The notes below the pieces were generated by a model. The model was not told the origin of the DNA, did not search any database, and worked only from the letters and a program-made list of their open reading frames with translations. Below, piece by piece: positions 1 to 7,976 of a DNA stretch of 64,000 nt. Every line of letters starts with the position of its first letter. Position 1 is the stretch's first letter. Origin of the DNA: JANMDU01 sp031375105. Its GTDB lineage: Bacteria > Pseudomonadota > Gammaproteobacteria > Burkholderiales > Burkholderiaceae_C. Where the stretch lies: assembly GCA_031375105.1 (NCBI GenBank), contig JANMHJ010000066.1, positions 22,088 to 86,087 on the forward strand, written 5' to 3'. The translations under genes were made by a program, and so were the position numbers.

Positions 1-666
1 CATTTCACTGTTCTGCGCCGCAACGGTGTGACTTTGCCAGATATGCCAATCACTTTGAATTTGCCCGGCGATCACAACGTGCGCAATGCTTTGGCCGCGA
101 TTGCGATTGCGACAGAGTTGGATGTGCCTGATGCTGCAATCCAGAAAGCACTGGCTGATTTCAAGGGCGTGGGGCGGCGCTTTCAGAGCTATGGCGATAT
201 ACCCGTCAAACCAGACAACGGTAGCGGTGTGTTTAGAGTGATTGACGATTATGGTCACCATCCGGTGGAGATGGCTGCCACGCTGGCAGCGGCGCGGGGT
301 GCGTTCAAAGGAAGGCGCATTGTGTTGGCCTTCCAGCCGCATCGCTACAGTCGCACGCGTGATTGCTTTGAAGATTTCGTCAAAGTGCTGGGCGATGCAG
401 ATTTGGTGCTGCTCTCTGAGGTGTATGCCGCAGGCGAAGCACCGATTGTGGCTGCGGACGGGCGAGCGCTCACTCGGGCGTTGCGGGTGGCGGGCAAGGT
501 GGAGCCCGTGTTTGTGGATGAGATTGAAGCCATGCCGCAGGCGGTGATGGATGCCGTACGGGATGGTGATGTGGTCATTTGCATGGGCGCAGGTTCGATC
601 GGGGCTGTGCCGGGCAAACTAGCTGCTACGCAAATAATAGCAAAAACACCACAAAAAATAGCTTGA
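1..666 (+). CDS. murC: UDP-N-acetylmuramate--L-alanine ligase (MurC), C-terminal part
   Basis: The gene enters from the left edge in frame 1. MurC adds L-alanine to UDP-MurNAc in the cytoplasm, the first peptide step of peptidoglycan synthesis. The visible part covers the end of the central ATPase domain (PGDHNVRNALAA) and the C-terminal Mur ligase domain, with DDYGHHPVEM and the AFQPHRYSRTRD motif. The last residues (TQIIAKTPQKIA) look like a tail added by AT-rich repeat-like DNA that continues past the stop. ddlB and ftsQ follow, so this is the dcw cluster. The N-terminal half lies outside the window. Confidence 0.95.
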   Translation, partial: HFTVLRRNGVTLPDMPITLNLPGDHNVRNALAAIAIATELDVPDAAIQKALADFKGVGRRFQSYGDIPVKPDNGSGVFRVIDDYGHHPVEMAATLAAARGAFKGRRIVLAFQPHRYSRTRDCFEDFVKVLGDADLVLLSEVYAAGEAPIVAADGRALTRALRVAGKVEPVFVDEIEAMPQAVMDAVRDGDVVICMGAGSIGAVPGKLAATQIIAKTPQKIA

Positions 667-697
667 AAATGAAATATGCTACTAAATTAGGAGCAAA
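620..697. repeat. degenerate AT-rich repeat at murC-ddlB junction
   Basis: AT-rich sequence with the palindrome-like core GCTACTAAATTAGGAGC at 679-695 and several TAGC/GCTA words. It resembles the dispersed repeat found elsewhere in the window but is too degenerate to align with certainty. It overlaps the 3' end of murC and runs to just before ddlB. Confidence 0.35.
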
Positions 698-733
698 TTG
701 CGTAATAATGGCGCGGAATGGCACTTTAAAAAG

Positions 734-1672
734 ATGAGCAAATTCGGAAAAATCGCAGTGTTGTTCGGAGGCTCTTCCTCTGAGAGAGAAGTCTCGCTCA
801 TGTCCGGTCAGGGCGTGTTGGCGGCTTTGACTTCGCGCGGTTTGGATGCGCATGCTTTTGATCCCGCACAGCATGATTTGGCAGATTTGAAAAAAGTAGG
901 GTTCGAGCGCTGCTTCATCGCTTTGCATGGCCGCCATGGCGAAGATGGTACGGTTCAGGGTGCGCTCGAATTGTTGGGTATCCCCTACACTGGCTCAGGC
1001 GTGATGGCCTCCAGTGTGGCAATTGACAAAATCATGACCAAGCGCATCTGGCGTTTTGAGGGCTTGCCCACACCAGATTGGCGCTTGGTGCGCAGCGGCT
1101 CAGAGACGCAGCAGGCGTTGCAGGTGCTCGGTAGCCCCATGATTGTGAAACCTGCGCGTGAAGGCTCCACGATTGGTTTGGCCAAAATCACAGAAGCGAG
1201 CCAATGCGATGCAGCCTATGCGCTGGCTGCGCGGCATGACGACATGGTGTTGTGTGAGCAGTACATCCAAGGAGATGAAGTGACCTGCCCAGTGATGGGT
1301 GAGGGCAGCGATGCGCGCGCATTGCCAGTGATTCGCATTGTTGCTCCTGGTGGCAATTATGACTATCACAACAAATATTTTGGCGAGGAGACAAAATACA
1401 TCGTGCCCTGTGGCTTGCCTGAAGGTGAAGAGGTGGCCATTCAAGTTTTGGTGCTTCAAGCCTATCGCACACTGGGTTGCCGTGGCTGGGCACGCGCTGA
1501 CGTGATGATTGATGCGACCACACGCAAGCCCTATTTACTGGAGATCAACACCTCACCCGGTATGACGAGTCATTCCCTCGTTCCCATGTCGGCCCGAGCT
1601 GCGGGCATCAGCTATGAGCAGTTGTGCGAAGACGTGTTGGCAATGGCATCATTGGATGGAGCACGCTCATGA
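734..1672 (+). CDS. ddlB: D-alanine--D-alanine ligase
   Basis: Makes the D-Ala-D-Ala dipeptide for peptidoglycan precursors (ATP-grasp family). The 312-residue length is typical. Visible motifs are the N-terminal AVLFGGSSSEREVS, the HGRHGEDG loop, VKPAREGSTIG and the metal-binding LLEINTSPGMTSHS near the end. I chose ATG 734 (MSKFGKIAV) because conserved sequence begins there; a TTG at 698 would only add repeat-derived residues. The stop overlaps the ftsQ start as ATGA. Confidence 0.95.
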   Translation: MSKFGKIAVLFGGSSSEREVSLMSGQGVLAALTSRGLDAHAFDPAQHDLADLKKVGFERCFIALHGRHGEDGTVQGALELLGIPYTGSGVMASSVAIDKIMTKRIWRFEGLPTPDWRLVRSGSETQQALQVLGSPMIVKPAREGSTIGLAKITEASQCDAAYALAARHDDMVLCEQYIQGDEVTCPVMGEGSDARALPVIRIVAPGGNYDYHNKYFGEETKYIVPCGLPEGEEVAIQVLVLQAYRTLGCRGWARADVMIDATTRKPYLLEINTSPGMTSHSLVPMSARAAGISYEQLCEDVLAMASLDGARS

Positions 1673-2496
1673 ACATGGCTGCCAATCTGTCTGCCATGGG
1701 AAACGAAAGTGCAGGCGCTGCACTGCCCATGGATGTGCGCTTGATGAACATCGCTGCTGTTTTTCTCGGCCTAGCGACTTGTGTCGTGAGCATCGGTTTG
1801 GCCGGGCGCTGGGCGCTGGCTCATCCCGTATTTGCAGTGTCGCGCATCGTGGTGGAGGGCGACACTGCGCATCACAACGCACTGACCTTGAAGGCCAATG
1901 TGGGTGCACGCATCAGTGGTAACTTCTTCACGCTTGATCTGGCGCAGGCGCGCAGTGTGTTTGAGGCAGTGCCTTGGGTGCGCCGCGCAACGGTGCGCCG
2001 CGAGTTTCCCAATCGCTTGCGTGTGACGCTCGAAGAGCATCGCAGCAGCGGGTTTTGGGGCGCAGAGAGCGAATCTCGCATGGTCAACAGCTTGGGCGAA
2101 GTATTTGAAGCCAACGCGGGCGATGCAGAGAGCGAGGAGTTGCCACGCTTGGTGGGCTCCGAGGGACAATCGGTTGCCGTTTTAGGTATGTACCGACAGC
2201 TTGCAAAGATCATGCAGCCTCTGGATGTGGTGATCGAGCAATTGGAGTTGAGTGGTCGGGGCGCATGGCGCATGCAATTGGACACTGGGGCTCAGATGGA
2301 GCTGGGCAGAGGTAGTTCGGAGGAGGTGCAGGTGCGCTTGCAAAAATTTCTGAATACGCACAAACAGGTGCTCGCGTCTTACCAGCGCTCTGGTTTTGAT
2401 CGCATTGAGTCGGTGGATTTGCGGCACGGAGATGGTTATGCCATCCGTTTGCGCGGTGTTTCCACCGTCGTCCAAGCGACAGCTGAAAAGAAATAG
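1669..2496 (+). CDS. ftsQ: cell division protein FtsQ
   Basis: Divisome protein linking early and late division proteins. It has a short cytoplasmic N-terminus, one membrane segment at about residues 27-46, then a periplasmic POTRA-like domain beginning VFAVSRIVVEGD and an FtsQ domain with VPWVRRATVRREFPNRLRV. ATG 1669 overlaps the ddlB stop, so translation is probably coupled. 275 residues is normal. An in-frame upstream start at 1624 lies inside ddlB and adds nothing family-like. Confidence 0.93.
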   Translation: MNMAANLSAMGNESAGAALPMDVRLMNIAAVFLGLATCVVSIGLAGRWALAHPVFAVSRIVVEGDTAHHNALTLKANVGARISGNFFTLDLAQARSVFEAVPWVRRATVRREFPNRLRVTLEEHRSSGFWGAESESRMVNSLGEVFEANAGDAESEELPRLVGSEGQSVAVLGMYRQLAKIMQPLDVVIEQLELSGRGAWRMQLDTGAQMELGRGSSEEVQVRLQKFLNTHKQVLASYQRSGFDRIESVDLRHGDGYAIRLRGVSTVVQATAEKK

Positions 2497-2504
2497 AGGC
2501 AAAG

Positions 2505-3734
2505 ATGGCAAAAGAATACAAAGATCTCGTCGTGGGTTTAGATATCGGTACCTCCAAAGTGATGGTGGTGGTGGCTGAGGTGTTGGCAGGCGGCGAGCTG
2601 AAGCTGGCTGGTCTGGGGGTGTCTGCAGGCAATGGCCTCAAACGTGGCGTGGTGGTGAACATTGATGCCACCGTGCATAGCATTCAACAGGCTTTGAAAG
2701 AAGCCGAACTGATGGCCGATTGCAAAATCAGCCGCGTCTACACCGGCATCACGGGAAGCCATATTCGCGGAATCAATTCCAGCGGCATGGTGGCGGTGAA
2801 AGACCGCGAAGTATCGGCGGCGGATGTGGCGCGTGTCGTGGAAACGGCCAAGGCGATCAATATTTCTACTGACCAGCGCTTGCTACTGGTGGAGCCACAA
2901 GAATTTGTGATTGATGGACAGGATGTGCGCGAGCCTATAGGCATGAGTGGTATCCGCTTGGAGGCCAAGATTCACTTGGTGACAGGGGCGCAAAGTGCGG
3001 CGGAAAATATCATCAAATGCGTGCGCCGCTGCGGTTTGGAAGTAGAGCAACTGATGCTCAATCCCCATGCTTCGAGCAAAGCGGTGCTCACCGAAGATGA
3101 AAAAGATTTGGGCGTGGCGATGGTGGACATCGGCGCAGGCACAACCGATGTGGCCATTTTCACCGGCGGTGCGATTCGTCACACAGCGGTGATTCCGATT
3201 GCAGGCGATTTGATCACCAGCGATATTGCCATGGCGCTGCGCACACCCACGAAAGACGCAGAAGAGATCAAGGTGGAAAGCGGCTTTGCCAAGCAACTTC
3301 TGGCTGATCCGCAGACACAGGTGGAAGTGCCGGGCTTGGGTGACCGCGCTCCGCGCATGCTGGGCAAGCAAGCTTTGGCGGGCGTGATTGAGCCTCGCGT
3401 GGAGGAGATTTATCAGCTCGTATTGCAGGTCATTCGCGAATCGGGCTATGAAGAAGTCTTGTCTTCTGGCATTGTGATCACAGGCGGCAGCGCGATGATG
3501 CCCGGTATGGTGGAGTTGGGCGAAGACATTTTCCTTAAACCCGTGCGCCGAGGTTTGCCGCAATACAGCGCCGCTCTTGCCGACATGGTGGCTCAGCCCC
3601 GCGCAGCGACAGTAATGGGGCTTCTCGAAGAGGCTCGCATGGCGCGTATGCGTGGCTATAAGGTGGCGCAAAAGAATGGTTCGGTGCAAACCGCTTTCTC
3701 CCGTTTTAAAGATTTCGTGGTGGGGAATTTCTGA
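2505..3734 (+). CDS. ftsA: cell division protein FtsA
   Basis: Actin-like ATPase that tethers FtsZ to the membrane. It has the phosphate-1 motif GLDIGTSKV, the SHI-domain region SHIRGINSSG, the phosphate-2 motif MVDIGAGTTD, the adenosine motif GIVITGGSA and a C-terminal amphipathic tail (FSRFKDFVVGNF) that fits the membrane-targeting sequence. It starts 8 bases after ftsQ. 409 residues is standard. The long reverse-strand open frame opposite this gene is a composition artefact. Confidence 0.96.
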   Translation: MAKEYKDLVVGLDIGTSKVMVVVAEVLAGGELKLAGLGVSAGNGLKRGVVVNIDATVHSIQQALKEAELMADCKISRVYTGITGSHIRGINSSGMVAVKDREVSAADVARVVETAKAINISTDQRLLLVEPQEFVIDGQDVREPIGMSGIRLEAKIHLVTGAQSAAENIIKCVRRCGLEVEQLMLNPHASSKAVLTEDEKDLGVAMVDIGAGTTDVAIFTGGAIRHTAVIPIAGDLITSDIAMALRTPTKDAEEIKVESGFAKQLLADPQTQVEVPGLGDRAPRMLGKQALAGVIEPRVEEIYQLVLQVIRESGYEEVLSSGIVITGGSAMMPGMVELGEDIFLKPVRRGLPQYSAALADMVAQPRAATVMGLLEEARMARMRGYKVAQKNGSVQTAFSRFKDFVVGNF

Positions 3735-3857
3735 CCATGTTCCACAAACTTTATCTTGCAGGCGCGAGCCCGCCTCGCTTGCCAGGCGCAGGCCCCGGCC
3801 ATCAGCCACACATTTACACACACCGACTTGAAACATACACACTGAAGGAGATATCAC

Positions 3858-5096
3858 ATGGGCATTGAAATGATTGAGGTAGCAGAATTCAACCAAGGCA
3901 CACAGATCAAAGTGATCGGTGTTGGGGGCGGTGGCGGCAATGCCGTTGAGCACATGATTGCTTGCGGTGTGCAGGGCGTGGAATTCGTCACAGCCAACAC
4001 CGATGCGCAAGCCCTCTCGCGCAGCGCTGCGCACAAAACCATTCAACTGGGCACCTCCGGCCTAGGCGCAGGCAGCAAGCCAGACAAAGGCCGCGACAGC
4101 GCACAAAGCGCTGAGGACGATATTCGCAGCGCGATTGATGGCGCACATATGCTTTTCATCACGGCGGGCATGGGTGGCGGCACGGGCACAGGCGCTGCAC
4201 CGGTGATTGCGCGGGTTGCGCGTGAAATGGGCATTCTGACCGTTGGCGTGGTGACCAAACCATTTGAGTGGGAAGGCGGTCGCCGAATGAGCAATGCTGA
4301 CAGTGGCTTGGCCGAGCTCGAAGCCAATGTAGATTCACTGATTGTGGTACTCAATGAGAAGCTGCTCGATGTGTTGGGCGATGACGTGACGCAAGATGAG
4401 GCTTTTGCTCATGCCAATGATGTGCTGAAAAATGCAGTGGGCGGCATTGCAGAAATCATCAATGTGCCCGGCCATGTGAACGTCGACTTCGAAGACGTGC
4501 GCACTGTGATGGGTGAGCCGGGCAAAGCCATGATGGGCACTGCAGCGGCAAATGGCCCAGATCGCGCTCGCATCGCGGCTGAGCAGGCGGTGGCTTGCCC
4601 CTTGCTGGAAGGCATTGATTTGTCGGGTGCGAAAGGTGTCTTGGTGCTGATCACAGCGGCTAAAGGCTCGCTCAAATTGAGTGAATCAAAATTAGCAATG
4701 AACACGATTCGCGCTTATGCCTCGCCAGATGCGCATGTGATTTATGGCACCGCCTACGATGATAATCTTGGCGACAACATCCGTGTGACGGTGGTCGCAA
4801 CCGGGCTTTCGCGCCAAGGTGCGCGCCGTACTGCGCCTCCGATGCAAGTGGTGCGCACAGGAACAGATGATGCATTCGGGCTGCCCAGCATTCCAACCGT
4901 GAGTCAAGTGGTGGGGCAAAGCCCGATGGCCAGCAATGGCATGGGTTTGGCGCATGGTACAGGCTACAGCGGCGTAGACATTCCTAGCGTCTGGCGCACC
5001 AACCGCACCCAGGCCACAGCCAAGGTGGATGCCTTATCAGCTGGCGGTATGGACGATCTGGAAATCCCTGCTTTTCTACGCAAACAGGCCGATTGA
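3858..5096 (+). CDS. ftsZ: cell division protein FtsZ
   Basis: Tubulin-like GTPase that forms the cytokinetic ring. The signature GGGTGTGAAP, the N-terminal GVGGGGGNAVEHM and the T7-loop region (NVDFEDVRTVM) are all visible. The C-terminal peptide IPAFLRKQAD is the conserved FtsA/ZipA-binding tail. A strong Shine-Dalgarno (AAGGAGATATC) stands before ATG 3858. The 123-base gap from ftsA may hold a separate ftsZ promoter, but no clear hexamers were assigned. A hairpin terminator follows. Confidence 0.97.
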   Translation: MGIEMIEVAEFNQGTQIKVIGVGGGGGNAVEHMIACGVQGVEFVTANTDAQALSRSAAHKTIQLGTSGLGAGSKPDKGRDSAQSAEDDIRSAIDGAHMLFITAGMGGGTGTGAAPVIARVAREMGILTVGVVTKPFEWEGGRRMSNADSGLAELEANVDSLIVVLNEKLLDVLGDDVTQDEAFAHANDVLKNAVGGIAEIINVPGHVNVDFEDVRTVMGEPGKAMMGTAAANGPDRARIAAEQAVACPLLEGIDLSGAKGVLVLITAAKGSLKLSESKLAMNTIRAYASPDAHVIYGTAYDDNLGDNIRVTVVATGLSRQGARRTAPPMQVVRTGTDDAFGLPSIPTVSQVVGQSPMASNGMGLAHGTGYSGVDIPSVWRTNRTQATAKVDALSAGGMDDLEIPAFLRKQAD

Positions 5097-5117
5097 GCTG
5101 AAAATAGTTCGGGTATG

Positions 5118-5145
5118 AGGCGTGGAGGGGAAACTCTCCACGCCT
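5118..5145 (+). terminator. hairpin terminator after ftsZ
   Basis: A perfect 10-bp stem, AGGCGTGGAG (5118-5127) with CTCCACGCCT (5136-5145) and an 8-base loop, lies 22 bases after ftsZ. Only a weak T-run (TTTT near 5152) follows, so termination may be partial. It separates the dcw operon from lpxC. Confidence 0.6.
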
Positions 5146-5173
5146 TCATGCTTTTGTCTACTAAAATTGAATC

Positions 5174-6106
5174 GTGTTGTTACAAAGAACCATCAAATCG
5201 CTCGTCAAAGCCGTCGGCGTGGGCGTGCACAGTGGCCAGCGTGTGGAGTTGACCTTAAGGCCAGCCGCTGCTGACACGGGCATCGTCTTTCGCCGGGTGG
5301 ATTTGGCTGAGCCAGTGGACATCCCCGTGAGCAGTGTGTCTGTGACCGATACGCGCATGGCCACCAGTATCAGTGCGCCCGGCCAGACCAGCGCGCGCGT
5401 GCAGACGATAGAGCATTTGCTGTCGGCTTGCTCAGGTCTGGGGATCGACAATCTTTATATTGATATCACCGCCGAGGAAGTGCCTATCCTGGATGGTTCA
5501 TCATCTTCATTTGTGTTCCTGCTTCAAAGCGCGGGCATCGTGACGCAAAATTCCCCGAAGCGTTTTGTACGCGTTTTGGAAACTGTAGAAATTCGCCAAG
5601 GCGAAGGCGAGCAGCTCAAATGGGCAAGGCTTTCCCCCTTTGAGGGTTTCAAGCTGGGCTTTGAGATTGAGTTTGGTCACCCTGCTGTGGATGCAACGGG
5701 ACAGGTGGTGGAGTTTGATCTATCGACTGGCAACTATGCCCGTGACATTGCACGTGCGCGCACCTTTGGCTTTACCAAAGATGTTGAAACCCTGCGCTCA
5801 AAAGGACTGGGTTTGGGAGGTGGTTTAGACAACGCCATTGTGATGGACGACTACAAGGTGCTCAACAGTGGTGGTCTGCGCTATGACGATGAATTCGTGA
5901 AGCATAAAATCTTGGATGCCATGGGCGATTTGTATTGTTTAGGCAAGCCCTTGCTGGCTGCTTATTCTGCTTTTCGCTCGGGCCATGCATTGAATAATTT
6001 GTTGCTACGCGAGCTGCTGTCTCGGCCCAGTGCGTTTGAGGTGGTCAGCTTTGACGATGAGCAGCGTGCGCCCAGCGGTTTTGCTCGTATGCTTCCTGCT
6101 TGGTGA
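5174..6106 (+). CDS. lpxC: UDP-3-O-acyl-N-acetylglucosamine deacetylase
   Basis: Zinc deacetylase that performs the committed step of lipid A synthesis in the cytoplasm. The zinc ligands are visible: His81 (TIEHLLSA), and His244 and Asp248 (FVKHKILDAMGD). The general acid-base His271 lies in SGHALNN. 310 residues is typical. The start is GTG 5174, with a second in-frame TTG immediately after. lpxC following ftsZ is the usual betaproteobacterial order. The stop overlaps the next start (GTGA). Confidence 0.95.
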   Translation: MLLQRTIKSLVKAVGVGVHSGQRVELTLRPAAADTGIVFRRVDLAEPVDIPVSSVSVTDTRMATSISAPGQTSARVQTIEHLLSACSGLGIDNLYIDITAEEVPILDGSSSSFVFLLQSAGIVTQNSPKRFVRVLETVEIRQGEGEQLKWARLSPFEGFKLGFEIEFGHPAVDATGQVVEFDLSTGNYARDIARARTFGFTKDVETLRSKGLGLGGGLDNAIVMDDYKVLNSGGLRYDDEFVKHKILDAMGDLYCLGKPLLAAYSAFRSGHALNNLLLRELLSRPSAFEVVSFDDEQRAPSGFARMLPAW

Positions 6107-7971
6107 AAAGCGAGCGCAACGTGGCAGAACCTCTCCCAAAGACAGGCTTTTCCCCTGGTAAAACCACTGTTGCGCAAGCGCGATTGATTCTTCAAGATCC
6201 GACCGCCTTTGATCAAGCAAGCCAACCCGCTTTGCGCAGCAGTATGGAGTTGGTGATCGAGCCTGCTTCCAGCATGGAGCGCGAGAAAGCACGCGAGCTC
6301 TGGGAGAGCATGAGTTTGGAGCCCGAGGTAGCGCAGGAGCGGCAAACGGAGCGCAAACGTTTGCTCGCCCGCGCAGACACTTTGGCGCGTGAGTCCGCTG
6401 CTGCTCAAGCCGAGGCGCTTGCGCTACAGGCGCAATTAGCCAAAGCCCGCGATGATCGGCTCAAACACCCGGTGGTCTATGCCGGAGTGTTGGGAATATT
6501 CGGGCTGGGCGCTTTGTGGCTTTTGGAGCGGCGCAAACGGATGCAACTGCAAGAGCGCGAGCTAGAAATCCAAGCGCAGCAAACGCCTGAGCTGATGTCG
6601 GAAGAGCCGCAATCCTATTTGCATGAACCAGACGCGGCGTTTTCTATCGAAGATTCCCCAGATCTGGCCACTGATTTCGCGACAGACCTGCCAGGCTTAC
6701 CCGAATCTAAGCAGCCAGCAAAGGCAACTGCTCCTGTAGCGCCTGGCGTGATTCAACAGCCTGAATCGCCGGTGACCACCTCGCCATTGCCAGTGGCTGC
6801 ACAGGCACTCCCCCCGCCATGGGCGCAGCCGCATAAGAAGGCATCAACGAGCTTACCCACAGAGGAAGAGTTGGTCGCGCTATCTTGGCAAGCACAGGAT
6901 CGTAGTTTGCTGGCTGTGTCTAAGCGCGTACTGGGTAATTTGTTACGCCGCCGTTCTAAAAAAGAGGCTGTAGCTTCGTCGCATTTGTCCACGCAAGCTG
7001 CGCATTTATCGAGCATCAGCGCGGTTGATCAATCGACCTTGCTGCACGCCGATAGTGCAGATGATGCCACGCAGATGCTCTACGACGAAGAGGCGCAGCA
7101 GGCGTTTGAGCAAGAGCTGCTGGCACAGCAACTCCACGCGGGGCAGACATTGGCCTACGATCCCGACCAAGCCAATATTGATTTGTTGTCCCAGATGCGC
7201 ATCACGCCGCAGCGCGGCGAAAGTGCCATGGAGCATTTGCTGGAGCTGCGCACCGCTGTCAATGGTCTGTGCGTACTCGGCAGGCCCGAGGGCGCAGCAC
7301 GTTTGCTCGAAGATCATGTAGCGGCTGACCCCAGCACATGTGCTTGGGCTTATTTGGAATACATGAATCTTTGCGAGCAGATGTCTCTGCGCGACGATTT
7401 TGAGTCGATGCGCAAGCGCTACCGTCAGCAATTTAGCCGTATGGCACCGTATTGGCATGAGCCCAATTCCAATGTGCTTGGGCTAGATGGCTATTCGCGT
7501 GCAGCGAGTGAGTTATGTAGCGCTTGGGCTCAAGGAAGCACGCACGCTTACAGCACCTTGTCTTCTTGGCTGGCAGGCCCCTTGCTCGGGCGCAAGCTGG
7601 TTCAACTGCCGGCATACCATGATCTCTTTGATTTGTATGAGATGTTGGAGTTCATGGATATACAAGACGCCGCTGAGGCCGCCAACAGCGCATCTTCGCT
7701 CTTGCGAAGCTCGACACTGCATGCCGCTGGGCAGGGCATCAACGCGTCACATATGTTCAATGAAGCAGAGCAGGATTTCGTGCCCACAGTCAGCCTGCTT
7801 GATCTGGACTATGAGTTCTCCAGCGATGTCACGCTGGAGGAGCGTGATGTTGAACAGGCTGAAAAAGCAGTGACTGCGGTCAAGACGGGTAATTTTTCTG
7901 TGGATTTCAATGTGGCAGGCACGCAGCTCGGTAGCCTGCCCTCTATGCCAGCTGAGCTGGATAAAAAGTAG
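6103..7971 (+). CDS. coiled-coil membrane protein, FimV-like layout, function unknown
   Basis: A 622-residue protein I cannot name firmly. About residues 60-120 are charged, Ala/Glu/Arg-rich and probably coiled coil; one membrane segment follows at about 124-142 (VVYAGVLGIFGLGALWLL); then comes a long acidic, Pro/Gln-rich stretch and an alpha-helical C-terminal half that may hold TPR-like repeats. The order (coiled coil, single membrane segment, acidic linker, helical C-terminus) recalls FimV-type polar scaffold proteins, but no LysM domain or clear FimV signature is seen. GTG 6103 overlaps the lpxC stop and rnb follows after 5 bases, so it is probably co-transcribed. Confidence 0.7.
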   Translation: MKSERNVAEPLPKTGFSPGKTTVAQARLILQDPTAFDQASQPALRSSMELVIEPASSMEREKARELWESMSLEPEVAQERQTERKRLLARADTLARESAAAQAEALALQAQLAKARDDRLKHPVVYAGVLGIFGLGALWLLERRKRMQLQERELEIQAQQTPELMSEEPQSYLHEPDAAFSIEDSPDLATDFATDLPGLPESKQPAKATAPVAPGVIQQPESPVTTSPLPVAAQALPPPWAQPHKKASTSLPTEEELVALSWQAQDRSLLAVSKRVLGNLLRRRSKKEAVASSHLSTQAAHLSSISAVDQSTLLHADSADDATQMLYDEEAQQAFEQELLAQQLHAGQTLAYDPDQANIDLLSQMRITPQRGESAMEHLLELRTAVNGLCVLGRPEGAARLLEDHVAADPSTCAWAYLEYMNLCEQMSLRDDFESMRKRYRQQFSRMAPYWHEPNSNVLGLDGYSRAASELCSAWAQGSTHAYSTLSSWLAGPLLGRKLVQLPAYHDLFDLYEMLEFMDIQDAAEAANSASSLLRSSTLHAAGQGINASHMFNEAEQDFVPTVSLLDLDYEFSSDVTLEERDVEQAEKAVTAVKTGNFSVDFNVAGTQLGSLPSMPAELDKK

Positions 7972-7976
7972 GTCGT

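Noticed and set aside
2883..4046. A 387-codon open frame on the minus strand opposite ftsA and the start of ftsZ
   Set aside because: It lies opposite two highly conserved genes, is His/Ala-rich, and has no signal, domain or ribosome site. It is a codon-composition shadow.
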